64,000 nt of DNA from Acidipropionibacterium sp. (lineage in GTDB: Bacteria; Actinomycetota; Actinomycetes; Propionibacteriales; Propionibacteriaceae), in assembly GCA_022647765.1 (NCBI GenBank), contig JALCLH010000015.1, positions 1 through 64,000 of the forward strand. The letters are read 5' to 3'. The translations under genes and the position numbers were made by a program. Position 1 is the first letter of the stretch; every line of letters begins with the position of its first letter. The notes under the pieces are model-generated. The model saw only the letters and a program-made list of their open reading frames with translations. It did no database searches and had not been told where the DNA came from. Below, piece by piece: positions 8,446-19,077 of this stretch.

Positions 8446-8521
8446 CACGAGGCGCCAGTCCTTCCACGAAGCGCCTCATCTAGCTGGCGTCTCGTGGACC
8501 GAGGGGCGCCTCGTGGAAGGA
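8446..8521. repeat. four-unit interleaved inverted repeat
   Basis: A unit close to CCACGAGGCGCC appears twice in + orientation (around 8446-8456 and 8464-8475) and twice inverted (around 8485-8496 and 8505-8516). The arms pair first with third and second with fourth (8446-8458 with 8484-8496; 8459-8477 with 8501-8521), so the two stems interleave. It lies between vapB and a tRNA gene and belongs to no gene. Confidence 0.7.
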
Positions 8522-8544
8522 AAGTTCGAGCCTTGTGCGTTGGG

Positions 8545-8617
8545 TACCCCCGGCGGGATTCGAACCCGCACTTGAGCGGGTTTAAGCCGCCTGCCTCTAC
8601 CGTTGGGCTACGAGGGC
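8545..8617 (-). tRNA. class-I tRNA with UAA anticodon (tRNA-Leu(UAA)-like)
   Basis: A complete 73-nt cloverleaf: acceptor GCCCTCG with CGGGGGT (two wobble pairs), D-stem GCCC/GAGGC region, anticodon stem GGCGG/CCGCT enclosing CTTAAAC (anticodon UAA), a 5-nt variable loop, T-arm GCGGG-TTCGAAT-CCCGC and discriminator A. UAA should read the leucine codon UUA, but bacterial tRNA-Leu normally has a long variable arm of ten or more bases and this one does not. The gene is therefore either an unusual leucine tRNA or one charged with something else. CCA is not encoded. Confidence 0.85.
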
Positions 8618-8663
8618 CTGATACCGCCCGGTACGCACCAGCCGGTGCACACCAGCCGATCAA

Positions 8664-9638
8664 TCAGCCGGCCAGCAGCCGACGGGCGATGCCATCAAGG
8701 ATATCGGTCTCCGAGACGATGACCTCATCGCTGCCCATCCGGGCGCCGATCTCGTCCATGATGAGCGCCCCGGCGCAGATCACCTCGGCGCGGCGCCGCT
8801 TCAGCGGCCCCATCGCCTCCGCCTCATCCACCGTCGCGCCCAGCAGCTTCTCCGCCAGCTCATGAAGATCGGCCCGGCTCAACCGGGAGCGGTGTACCCG
8901 GGCCCGGTCGTAGACGCGCAACCCCTGGTGGATCGCGGACAGGCTGGTGACGGTTCCCGCCACCCCGATCGCGGTGCCGGCTCTTGCCAGGTCGACCGGC
9001 GCGCCGTCCAGCAACTCGCGAACCAGACCGCGGGCCTGCTCGATCTGCTCGGCGGTGGGCGGGTCGCCGTGCAGGAAGCGCTCGCGCAGCCGCACCGACC
9101 CGATGTCCAGACTCACCGAGGCGTCGATCACCGGCGTCTGGTCCTCGTCGTGGTGGCCCAGCACCATCTCGGTGGAGCCGCCGCCGCAGTCGACCACCAG
9201 AGCCGGCTCGGCGTCCACCGGCACTCCGGCCATCGCCCCGGAGAAGGACAGCGCGGCCTCCTCGGTGCCGGGCACCACCTCCGGCTCGACGCCCAGCCGG
9301 TCGCGCACCCCGTCGGTGAAGGCCTGCCGGTTCGAGACGTCTCTGGCGGCCGAGGTGGCGACGAAGCGCACGGCGTCGCACTGGTACTGCACGATGATCC
9401 CGGCGTACTGCTCGCAGGCGTCGAAGGTGCGCTGGAGGGCATCGGGGCTGAACGCGCCGGTGGCGTCGACCCCCTCACCCAGCCGAACCAACTCCAGACG
9501 CCGGTCGTGCTCGACCAGCCGGCCGTCATCCCCCCGCGAGGCGACCAGCAGCCGGATCGAGTTGGTGCCGCAGTCGATCGCCGCGACAGTGCGTTCCCTG
9601 GTCGTGGCGATGGGCGTCTTCAGGTCGTCGGTTGTCAT
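8664..9638 (-). CDS. ppx: exopolyphosphatase / Ppx-GppA family phosphatase
   Basis: A 324-residue ASKHA-fold protein. AAIDCGTNSIRLLVA is the first phosphate loop, FVATSAARDVSN and GTEEAALSFSGAM are family signatures, and ALVVDCGGGSTEMVLG is the second phosphate loop. The family releases phosphate from polyphosphate or the 5' end of pppGpp. The length matches the short actinobacterial form that lacks the C-terminal HD domain. The ATG at 9638 follows GAGGAGGAGA and overlaps the DUF501 stop by 4 nt, so the two are translationally coupled. Confidence 0.92.
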   Translation of the reverse strand: MTTDDLKTPIATTRERTVAAIDCGTNSIRLLVASRGDDGRLVEHDRRLELVRLGEGVDATGAFSPDALQRTFDACEQYAGIIVQYQCDAVRFVATSAARDVSNRQAFTDGVRDRLGVEPEVVPGTEEAALSFSGAMAGVPVDAEPALVVDCGGGSTEMVLGHHDEDQTPVIDASVSLDIGSVRLRERFLHGDPPTAEQIEQARGLVRELLDGAPVDLARAGTAIGVAGTVTSLSAIHQGLRVYDRARVHRSRLSRADLHELAEKLLGATVDEAEAMGPLKRRRAEVICAGALIMDEIGARMGSDEVIVSETDILDGIARRLLAG

Positions 9639-10174
9639 GTCGTCTCCTCCTCGGGCTGGCGGCAGGAGACGCGGTGCTGGTCGAGGAACTCCTGGAGCAT
9701 CCCGACCACCTCGTCCCCCAGTGGATTGACCCCCGGGCCCGCCGCCAGAGCGTGGGCGGCCAGGGCGTGCAGACATTTCACCCGGGTCGGCATGCCGCCT
9801 GCCGAGACCCCGGCGATCTCCGGCACCGGATCCAGCCCGGCCTGCTCGGCGTACCGTTCCCGATCGTCCAGATAGGCGCGATGCGCCCGACGATAGCCCT
9901 CGGCCAGGTCCTCGTCCTCGGCCAGCCTGCCCGTCATCCGGGCCATCTCGCCGGAGGCCTCGATGGTGCCGATCCTGGAGGCGAGCGCGGGGCAGGTGAG
10001 GTAGTAGGTGGTGGGGAACGGCGACCCGCCGGGCAGCCTCGGAAGGGTGGCGATCACCCCGGGCCGCCCGCAGGAGCAGCGCCAGGCGACGCCGACCACC
10101 CCGCGCGGCTCGCGGCCGAGCTGGGCCGCGACGTCGGTGCGGTCCTGTTCGGTGAAGGGTTCGAGCCGGGTCAT
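9635..10174 (-). CDS. DUF501 family protein
   Basis: A 179-residue protein that matches the actinobacterial DUF501 family: CSCGRPGVIATLPRL with paired cysteines, PTTYYLTCPAL, and GMPTRVKCLHALAAHALA, with a conserved Cys-Leu-His near the end. Its biochemical role is unknown, but it is regularly encoded between an FtsB-like divisome protein and Ppx, as here. It overlaps both neighbours by 4 nt (ATGA), indicating one operon: ftsB-like, DUF501, ppx. Confidence 0.9.
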   Translation of the reverse strand: MTRLEPFTEQDRTDVAAQLGREPRGVVGVAWRCSCGRPGVIATLPRLPGGSPFPTTYYLTCPALASRIGTIEASGEMARMTGRLAEDEDLAEGYRRAHRAYLDDRERYAEQAGLDPVPEIAGVSAGGMPTRVKCLHALAAHALAAGPGVNPLGDEVVGMLQEFLDQHRVSCRQPEEETT

Positions 10175-10874
10175 CGCTGACCGGTGCTCCTGGCCGGCGC
10201 ATCGGCAGTCCGCACGCTGCCCGCCAGCTTCTGCCACCACGGGCTCGCCTGAGTGGCCGAGGCGGCGTCGCCGGAGGCGTCCAGACCGGCCCCCTGACCG
10301 AGGACCTTGCCGTCCTTGCCGATCACCCGGTATCCGGTCTCCCCCGGCATCACCCAGCCGAGCTGGCTGCGAGCCTGGGTCTGGACGTAGCCCGGGTCGT
10401 CCCAGCGCTTGAGCTCGTCCTGGAGGTCGGTGATCTGCTGGCTGGTCCGGGTCTGCTGGGCGTTGAGATCGGCCAGCTCGGAGCGCTGCCTGAAGTAGAC
10501 GCCGAGGCTCGGCGTGATCATCACGAAGACCATCACCACCGCCGCGGCCAGAATGAAGGCGCGCGAAGTGAGGCTGAGACGACCCAGACCGCCGAGCGCC
10601 TGCACCCCGCCGTTGGGGCGCTCATCGGGCCGGCGCTGACCGGTCTCGTGCTGCCCCGCCTGGCGCTCGCTGCTCTGGTGCTGGCCGCGATGCTGGCCCC
10701 GACCTGCGTCCACCCGCCCGGTCCGGAGCCTCGGTGCGCGGCGCCTCGCGCCGTGATCCGGCCGCACCCTTACGGCCCCCCGGGCGCGCCGGAGGACGCC
10801 GCATCGGGGAGCGGGGCGCGCCGCCGTGCGGTCGGGGTGCGGGAGTTGTCGGTGAGCTGGCCATCGCCATCCAT
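10171..10874 (-). CDS. ftsB: FtsB/DivIC-like septum formation initiator, frameshifted N-terminus
   Basis: The C-terminal half is typical: one membrane span (SRAFILAAAVVMVFVMITPSL), a coiled coil (SELADLNAQQTRTSQQITDL) and the conserved stretch WDDPGYVQTQARSQLGWVMPGE. Such proteins bridge FtsL and FtsQ in the divisome. The N-terminal region is a basic Pro/Arg-rich cytoplasmic tail. A plausible start is the ATG at 10874 (MDGDGQLTDNSRTPTARRR), but two apparent single-base insertions, one at the C6 run 10776-10781 and one near 10630, separate it from the membrane-span frame. Because this gene should be essential, sequence error is likelier than inactivation. An alternative start inside the intact frame cannot be excluded. 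Confidence 0.75.
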
Positions 10875-10924
10875 GATGTCTCACCGACGGCGCCCGACAA
10901 GAGACCAACACGGCAAGACACCAA

Positions 10925-10958
10925 CACGGCCCAAGGTCCGGATGGACCCTGGGCCGTG
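10925..10958 (-). terminator. rho-independent-like hairpin after eno
   Basis: 15-bp arms (10925-10939 and 10944-10958) with one mismatch and a 4-nt loop, lying 55 bp downstream of the eno stop and upstream of the ftsB-like gene on the same strand. It should separate the two transcripts. Confidence 0.75.
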
Positions 10959-11012
10959 CTGAAGTGTGCTGCCGGAAACCGCGCTGAGGAGACCTCGGCG
11001 CAGCGGGTCAGC

Positions 11013-12332
<1,320 letters not shown>

Positions 12333-12416
12333 CTAACCGAGGACGCCCGCGACACGCCCGGGAGGTCCGATATCCCGGCCGGCGCGACCACGGTTCATCT
12401 CCGGTTCAGGGCCGGT

Positions 12417-13097
12417 TCACAGCATCCTCGGCCCTTTAGGCCCTTGGGCCTGGCCGTCGGTCTGCTTTCGATTGCTATCCCGCTCGGCGTCGCGGACCCT
12501 GGCCTCCAGCCGGTGGACCGCATCGCGGGTCGCCTGATCGGCGTCGATCCCGCTGGCATGGGCCCTGGCGGCCAGCGCCAGGATCTGATCCCCGACCTCC
12601 TCGGCGTCGATCGGCTCGCCGGGCAGATCCACCGGCACATCGTGCTTGCGCACCCTGGCAATCACCTTGACGCCGCGCGCCAGGGCCGACAGCGACTCCG
12701 CAATCCCGTCGAGGGAGGACTCCCGGCCCTTCTCGGCGGCCTTCCGGGCCTCCCAGGTGCGATCCATGTCGTCGGGCACCGGGGCGTCGGCGAAGATGTG
12801 CGGATGGCGTCTGCGGAGCTTCGTGACGATCCCGCCGGCAACCTCGTGGATGTCGAAGCGGCCCTGCTGCTCGGCTATCCGGGAGTGCAGGACCACCTGG
12901 AGCAGCAGATCCCCGAGCTCCTCGACCAGGTCGTCATCGGTGCCGACCTCCACGGCGTCCACCACCTCGCCGGTCTCCTCGATGAGATAGGTGACCAGGC
13001 TGCGATGGGTCTGGCGGGAGTCCCACGGACAGCGGTCGCGCAGCAGCGCCACCAGGTCGACGAGCTCGTCCAGATCGGCGGTGGGCCGCTGATTCAT
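12417..13097 (-). CDS. mazG: MazG nucleoside triphosphate pyrophosphohydrolase
   Basis: The all-alpha NTP-PPase domain lies at about residues 10-110: CPWDSRQTHRSLVTYLIEE, then EELGDLLLQVVLHSRIAEQ, carrying the Mg-binding EExxE and ExxD patterns. MazG hydrolyses (d)NTPs to monophosphates and pyrophosphate and clears damaged nucleotides. The C-terminal part (about 110 residues) is a degenerate second half, as in other actinobacterial MazG. The ATG at 13097 overlaps the stop of the upstream lipoprotein gene by 4 nt. Confidence 0.9.
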   Translation of the reverse strand: MNQRPTADLDELVDLVALLRDRCPWDSRQTHRSLVTYLIEETGEVVDAVEVGTDDDLVEELGDLLLQVVLHSRIAEQQGRFDIHEVAGGIVTKLRRRHPHIFADAPVPDDMDRTWEARKAAEKGRESSLDGIAESLSALARGVKVIARVRKHDVPVDLPGEPIDAEEVGDQILALAARAHASGIDADQATRDAVHRLEARVRDAERDSNRKQTDGQAQGPKGPRML

Positions 13098-13654
13098 GAA
13101 CGCGGACCGGCCCACAGGCTCGACAGCGAGGAACTGCCGGCCACTGCCAGCTGCTCGGGATACCACCGGCCCAACCGCGGATTGACCTGGATGTCGAGGC
13201 TGTTGATCTGCTTGAGAACGGTGGCCTGATCCGATGTCTGAGCCACCGCGTAGAGGGCGGCCAGGCGGCGTCCCATCTCGCGGCAGGTCGGGTTGGCGTT
13301 GAGCGCGGTGAGGTTGTTCTGCTGCATCACGGCGTCGCGCTGAGCGGTGGTCAGGGTGCGCCCGGAGCGGGCCAGCAGCTCCTCCCCCACCGCGCCCTGG
13401 GTCACCGTGGTGGCGATGATCTGGCGGGGGCTCATGGTGTCGGAGTTGGCCAGCGAGGAGCAGGCGTCCACATCGGCCTGGAAGGTGTCCATCGAGACCC
13501 TCTGGTCGCCGGCCTGGACGGCGATGTTCGGGGTCGGCACGCATCCGGCGAGCGCACCGAGGGCCACTGCCGCCGCGACGGCCAGTGCGGCGGCCCGCGG
13601 CAATCCGCGGCTGCTGCGAGTCGAGTTGGAGGAGGGTGAGGAGGACGTCGTCAT
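13094..13654 (-). CDS. lipoprotein with SurA-N-like region
   Basis: A 186-residue protein with a lipoprotein signal (basic start, then AAALAVAAAVALGALAGC; lipobox cysteine near 38). The mature part begins with VQAGDQRVSMDTFQADVDAC and has the helical pattern of SurA/PpiC chaperone N-terminal domains, but no peptidyl-prolyl isomerase domain. In actinobacteria a lipoprotein of this type often sits between mfd and mazG, as here. Function unknown; likely extracytoplasmic. It overlaps mazG by 4 nt and follows mfd by 80 bp. Confidence 0.75.
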   Translation of the reverse strand: MTTSSSPSSNSTRSSRGLPRAAALAVAAAVALGALAGCVPTPNIAVQAGDQRVSMDTFQADVDACSSLANSDTMSPRQIIATTVTQGAVGEELLARSGRTLTTAQRDAVMQQNNLTALNANPTCREMGRRLAALYAVAQTSDQATVLKQINSLDIQVNPRLGRWYPEQLAVAGSSSLSSLWAGPRS

Positions 13655-13735
13655 CGTGGAATCTCCTGACTGGTGCCTGACGCTGGCCCATGGAACCAGG
13701 CTGCCTGCGAGCCTATCGGTTTCTCAATCTCCTTC

Positions 13736-16700
13736 TCAGCCGACCGAGACCGGATTCTTGACCGGCGCCGCACCCGCCGGCCGGGGAACCGAGAGCACCT
13801 CGGTGACCACGGTGCGGGCCCAGGCCAGCAGATCGGCCCCCTGCAACGGCCGTCCGCCGATCCGCGCGGTCCGCGGCTTGGGCACCAGGACCAGTCCGGC
13901 GGCGTCCTTGACGGTTGATCCGGGATAGAGCCGCTTGAGCCGCATCGTCCGCGACTCCGGAAGATGGACCGGGGAGAACCGGATCGCCGAACCGGTGGGG
14001 ACCACCTCTCGGATGCCGTGAGCCCGGCACAGCAGCCGGAACCGGGCCACCCCGAGCAGCGCCTCGACGGTCTCGGGGAGCGGCCCGTAACGGTCCAGCA
14101 GCTCGTCGCGGATGGCGTCCACCTCCTCGTCGGAGCGCACCTCGGCAAGCCTCTTGTACATCTCCAGACGCAGCCGCTCGGACTCCACGTAGTCGACCGG
14201 GAGGCCGGCGTCGATCGGCAGTTCGATCCGCATCTCCGGCTCCTCCTCGGCGGAATCGCCGCGGAACTCGGCGACGGCGTCCCCGACCAGCCGGATGTAC
14301 AGGTCGAAGCCGACATCGGCGATGTGGCCGGACTGCTCACCGCCCAGCAGATTCCCGGCGCCGCGGATCTCCAGATCCTTCATCGCGATCGCCATCCCGG
14401 CGCCCAGATCGGTGTGCTGGGCCATCGTGGCCAGCCGGTCGTGGGCGGTCTCGGTGAGCGGCTTGTCCGGCGGATAGAGGAAGTAGGCGTAGCCGCGCTC
14501 TCGGCTGCGGCCGACCCGCCCGCGCAGCTGGTGCAACTGGGACAGTCCCATCCGGTCGGCCCGGTCGACGATGAGGGTGTTGGCGGTGGAGATGTCCAGA
14601 CCGGACTCGACGATGGTGGTGCACACCAGGACGTCGGCGCGCCGCTCCCAGAAGTCCACCATGATCTGCTCCAGCTGCTTCTCGTGCATCTGGCCGTGGG
14701 CGGTGGCGATCCGGGCCTCGGGGACCAGCTCGCGCAGCTTCGCGGCGGTCTTCTCGATGTCCTGCACCCGGTTGTGGATGAAGAAGACCTGCCCCTCGCG
14801 GGCCAGCTCGCGGCGGATCGCGGCGACCACCTGGCCGTCGTCGTAGGGACCGGCGAAGGTGAGCACGGGGTGGCGCTCCTCCGGCGGGGTGGCGATGGTG
14901 CTCATCTCCCGGATGCCGGTGACAGCCATCTCCAGGGTGCGCGGGATCGGGGTGGCGCTCATCGACAGCACGTCGACGGCGACCCTCAGCTTCTTGAGGG
15001 CCTCCTTGTGCTCGACGCCGAAGCGCTGCTCCTCGTCGATGATGACCAGTCCCAGGTCCTTGAACTTCATCGAGTCCGAGAGCAGCCGGTGGGTGCCGAC
15101 GACGACGTCGATGGTGCCCCGCTCGAGCCCCTGTTTGACCGCCCGGGCCTCGGCCTCGGTCTGGAACCGCGACAGCGAGGCGACATTGACCGGGAAGCCG
15201 GCGTAGCGCTCGGTGAAGGTCTGGGTGTGCTGCTGGACCAGCAGGGTGGTGGGCACCAGCACCGCGACCTGCTTGCCGTCCTGGACGGCCTTGAAGGCGG
15301 CCCTCACGGCGATCTCGGTCTTGCCGTAGCCGACATCGCCGCAGACCAGGCGGTCCATCGGGACCACCTGCTCCATGTCGCTCTTGACCTCGGCGATGGT
15401 GGTGAGCTGGTCGGGGGTCTCGACGTAGGAGAAGGCGTCCTCCAGGTCGTGCTGCCAGGGGGTGTCGGGGCCGAAGGCGTGGCCCTTGGTGGCCTGCCGG
15501 GCGGCGTAGAGCTTGATGAGCTCGGCGGCGATCTTCCGGACCGCCTTGCGGGCCCGGGACTTGCGCTTCTTCCAGTCGGCGCCGCCCATCTTGTCCAGGG
15601 CCGGGGAGTCGGAGCCGACGTAGCGGGTGATCTGGTCCAGCGAGTCCATCGGGACGAAGAGGCGGTCCCCGGGCTGGCCCTTGCGGGCGGGGGCGTACTC
15701 GATGACGAGGTACTCGCGGGTGGCGCCGGCCACGGTGCGCTGGATCATCTCGACGTAGCGGCCCACCCCGTGCTGCTCGTGGACGACGAGCTCTCCGGGC
15801 GTGAGCTCCAAGGGCTGGATCTGGTTGCGCCGCCTGGCGGGAAGTTTGCGGGTGGAGCGGTCGGGGCTGTTGTCGGACTGGCCGGACAGGTCGGCGGTGC
15901 CGTGCACCACCAGCTTCAGTCGTTGCGAGCGGAATCCCTGGTGCTGGTGGGCGCGGATGATGTGGACGACGCCGTGCATCTGATCCATGCCGTCTGTCCG
16001 GTCCTCGTCGGTGGCGGGGAGGTCGGCCTCGATGCGGGAGGGGACGTCGTGCTCGGCGAGCAGCTCGGCCATTCTGTGGGCCAGTCCCTCACCCTCCACG
16101 GCCAGCACGACGGTCCATCCGTCGGAGAGCCGGCCGGCCATCGAGGCGACCGCGGAGTCGGTGTCGCCGTGCCAGGGGTCGACCTCCTCGAGTTTGAGGT
16201 CGAGGGAGTCGGGGGAGGAGGTGAAGTCGTCGGCGTCATCTGGCGTGGCTGTTGCGCACTTGTCGACATACTTGTCGACGTCGCCGGCCTGGGAGTCGGC
16301 GTCATCCCCTTCGGCGTCTCTTGCGCTGTCCGGCGCATCCATATTGAACGAAGGACAGCGACCACCAGCTCATACCGCGATCCAGCGCATGGTGGCGGAC
16401 CTCGGCCAGGCTGCGGTAGCCCGAGGAGGCCAGGTCGATCGGCGCGTCGCCGCCGGCGGCAGCCGCCGCCCAGCCGGCGTTGAGGAACTCCTCGGAGGTC
16501 CGCACCAGTTCGGCGGCGCGGGTCCTGATGAGCTCGGGATCACAGGCCAGCACCATCGACTCGGCGGGCAGCACGTCGACCAGCAGCTCGATGTCGTCGA
16601 CCAGGGCGGGGATGAGAGCCTCCATGCCCTCGACGGCCTGCCCCTGCCCGATCCTCTCCAGCATGTCGGCCAGCTCGGGGTGATGGGGCAGCAGAGCGCG

Positions 16701-17450
16701 GGCACGCGCCCTCACCCGATCGGTGAGGATGAGCTCGCGGCAGGGGGCGGCCGTCACGACGTCGTGGGACTCGTCGGTGGAGCGCTGGTCAGCGACCTCG
16801 AAGGAGCGGATCTCCTCGATCTCGTCGCCGAAGAAGTCGACCCGCACCGGATGGTCCAGCACCGGCGGGAAGATGTCGACGATCCCGCCGCGCACCGCGA
16901 ACTCGCCGCGCCTCTCCACCATGTCGACGCGGACATAGGCGGCGTCCACGAGGTCCTGGGAGAGCGTGCTGAGGTCGTACTCCGCACCCACCCGGATGAC
17001 CACCGGGGCGATCCTCCCCAGACCGGCGACCTGGGGCTGTAGCACCGCGCGCACCGGGGCCACGACGATCTTCGGGGCGGCCTGGTCGCCGGTGCCCAGC
17101 AGCCGGCGCAGCACCTCCAGCCGGCGTCCGACGGTGTCGGAGCGGGGGCTGAGACGCTCGTGCGGAAGGGTCTCCCAGGACGGGTAGTAACAGACCTCGT
17201 CGGGGCCGAGCCAGGACTCGAGGGTGGCGGTGACCTCCTCGGCCTGGCGGAAGGTGCTGGTCACCATGAGGATCGGAAGGCCGCGACCGGAGCCCTCGAA
17301 GGCGTCGGCCAGGGCGGCCGCCACCGCCGGTCGCGAGGGCGCCGCCGCGGTGAGGTCCAGGGCGTTGACGTGGCCGGTCAGGCCGTCCCGGATCGCCCGG
17401 GTGAGAACAGGTTCACGGGACAGCAGGGACACCAGGCCAGCAAGACGCAC
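13736..17450 (-). CDS. mfd: transcription-repair coupling factor Mfd, frameshifted
   Basis: ATP-dependent translocase that pushes stalled RNA polymerase off DNA lesions and recruits UvrA. The N-terminal part (GTG 17450 to about 16340, some 370 residues) is the UvrB-like region with WETLPHERLSP. The second part has the RNA-polymerase-binding domain (LVVHEQHGVGRYVEMIQ), helicase motif I (GDVGYGKTEIAVRAAF), DEEQ (IIDEEQRFGVEHKE), GRVGRSRERGYAY, and a C-terminal domain near LPIDAGLPVDYV. Together about 1238 residues, normal. The two parts are one frame apart near 16338-16350 (RGMSWWSLS | FNMDAPDSA); removing one base joins them. Confidence 0.93.
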
Positions 17451-17520
17451 CCGAACACTCTACGTTGCGCCTCGCCCGGCAGCCAAGATCTCGACCGCTT
17501 CTCCGGACTCACCCTCCGGC

Positions 17521-18123
17521 CTAAGAGTTGAACCTGTTCTGGGCCGTCTCCAGGCCTTGAGTCATCAGGCACTCGACGGCGTCGGCGGCCAGCGCCACCT
17601 GCACCCCGATCTCCGGCTTCTCGCGCGCGGAGAAGCCCTTGAGCACGTAGTCGGCGGGGTCCTGGTGGCCGGGCGGGCGCCCCACCCCGATCCTGACGCG
17701 GATGAAGTCCCCGCTGCGCAGATGGGCCCGCAGGGACTTCAGCCCGTTGTGGCCGTTGTCCCCGCCGCCGCGCTTGATCCGGATCCGGCCCAGGGGCAGG
17801 TCGATCTCGTCGTGGATCACGATGATCCGGTCCAGCGGCACCCGGGAGAAGTCGGCCACCTTGCGCACCGCGATCCCCGACTCGTTCATATAGGTCCGGC
17901 TGCGCATGATGATCACCGGGGCCGCCTGGGCCGATGGCACGCCCAGTCCGGCCGGAGAGATCCGGGTGCGCGCCACGTCGGCCCGCTGACCGCGGGCCGA
18001 CGACAGACCGACGCCGCTGCGACGGCACAGCTCCTCGGCCGCCATCGCACCGGCATTGTGGCGCGTCCCGGCGTAGGTCGGGCCGGGATTCCCCAGCCCG
18101 ACCACCAGCCAGGGCTGGCTCAC
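17521..18123 (-). CDS. pth: peptidyl-tRNA hydrolase
   Basis: Releases tRNA from stalled peptidyl-tRNA. The 200-residue protein has LVVGLGNPGPTYAGTRHNAG with the catalytic histidine near residue 22, RSRTYMNESG and IIVIHDEIDLPLGRIRIK with the catalytic aspartate, and GGGDNGHNGLKSL. These are all Pth signature regions. The ATG (18123) overlaps the stop of rplY by 4 nt, the common actinobacterial rplY-pth pair. Confidence 0.96.
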   Translation of the reverse strand: MSQPWLVVGLGNPGPTYAGTRHNAGAMAAEELCRRSGVGLSSARGQRADVARTRISPAGLGVPSAQAAPVIIMRSRTYMNESGIAVRKVADFSRVPLDRIIVIHDEIDLPLGRIRIKRGGGDNGHNGLKSLRAHLRSGDFIRVRIGVGRPPGHQDPADYVLKGFSAREKPEIGVQVALAADAVECLMTQGLETAQNRFNS

Positions 18124-18749
18124 TCCGCGGAGTCCTCAGCGCCCTCAGCAGCCTCGTCGCCCTCGCCCTCGGCGTCCTCAGCGACAGCCTCGGGCTCCTC
18201 CGGCTCGGCAGCGGGAACGACGATCGAGACGGCGACCGCGTCGGGATCGGCGGCCAGCTCGACGCCCTCGGGCAGCGGCACCGCGCCCAGGGTGATGCTG
18301 TGGCCGGCGGGCAGGTCGGTGACGTCGACGGTCAAGCTCTCCGGGATGTTCAGCGGATCGGCGTTGACCTCGACCTCGTTGACGTCGACGGTGGCGACGG
18401 TGCCCATCTCGGGCTCGCCCTCGACGCGCAGGGACACGGTGATCGTGACCTTCTCGCCGCGGCGCACGGTCAGCAGGTCGACGTGACGGACGAACCCGGT
18501 GAGGATGTCGCGCTGGACCTCCTTCGGCAGGGCCAGCTGGGGCTCGTCGCTCTCGACCTCGATCGACAGCAGCGGGTTCTCGGACCGCAGCGCCAGCAGG
18601 GTCTCGTGGCCCGGCAGGGTGATGTGGATGGGATCGGAGCCGTGGCCGTACATGACGGCGGGAACCAGGTTCTCCCGACGGATGCGGCGAGCCGCGCCCT
18701 TGCCGAACTCGGTGCGCTTGGTGGCCTTGATGCTGATGACGTCAGCCAT
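18120..18749 (-). CDS. rplY: 50S ribosomal protein L25 / general stress protein Ctc
   Basis: The long Ctc form of L25 (209 residues). The N-terminal 5S-rRNA-binding domain (ATKRTEFGKGAARRIRREN, VPAVMYGHG) is followed by a beta-rich TL5-like domain and a very acidic tail of about 35 residues rich in Glu and Ala. The ATG at 18749 gives the usual start MADVISIKA. Upstream lies a repeat-rich gap before prs; downstream it overlaps pth. Confidence 0.94.
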   Translation of the reverse strand: MADVISIKATKRTEFGKGAARRIRRENLVPAVMYGHGSDPIHITLPGHETLLALRSENPLLSIEVESDEPQLALPKEVQRDILTGFVRHVDLLTVRRGEKVTITVSLRVEGEPEMGTVATVDVNEVEVNADPLNIPESLTVDVTDLPAGHSITLGAVPLPEGVELAADPDAVAVSIVVPAAEPEEPEAVAEDAEGEGDEAAEGAEDSAE

Positions 18750-19077
18750 GTGTGTTTCTCCTACTCGGAACCGGACAGGGGCTCGACGAGTGGGATGTCC
18801 AGATGTCTGGACGGCCAGTCGATCACGGACCTCGCGGCCCCTCGCCAAGCAGATGATGATATTAAGGCAGGGGGACGACCCCTTGCAACCCCGTTTCGCC
18901 GGGTTGCATCGATGGTCCCGATCACTCCCGACACGCCGTGAATCTGCACCCGCGGGGCTGAAACAGGCCCTGTCGGGAGTGATCGGGACCAGCCGGCCAC
19001 CGCGGATGACCCCTTACAACCCGAACGGCGGCGTCGCGCCCCCTATTCGGGAGTGATCGGGACCAGCCGCGGTCCCC
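18750..19077. other. repeat-rich intergenic region between prs and rplY
   Basis: These 328 bases hold no gene. They contain a hairpin at about 18890-18908 (GCAACCC with GGGTTGC), the 79-bp palindromic element at 18913-18991 and a partial copy of its right arm at 19047-19068. The text GACCCCTT(G/A)CAACCC occurs both before the full element (about 18876) and after it (about 19006), so a local duplication is likely. The rplY promoter must also lie here but I cannot define it. Confidence 0.7.
18913..18991. repeat. 79-bp palindromic intergenic element, copy 1
   Basis: The ends are near-perfect inverted arms of about 19-20 bp (TGGTCCCGATCACTCCCGA on the left, its complement at 18972-18991). The interior holds ACGCCGTG and ATCTGCAC and a GAAACA motif. 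A second element at 46231-46309 has the same length, the same outer arms and the same interior motifs in the same order. A partial right arm recurs at 19047-19068. Confidence 0.85.

Noticed and set aside
8664-10202. 512-codon - strand frame extending upstream of ppx
   Set aside because: The extra N-terminal part overlaps DUF501 in another frame; ppx has a strong ribosome-binding site at 9638.
13964-16483. 839-codon open frame on the + strand
   Set aside because: Antisense shadow of mfd created by high GC; mfd motifs are unambiguous on the other strand.
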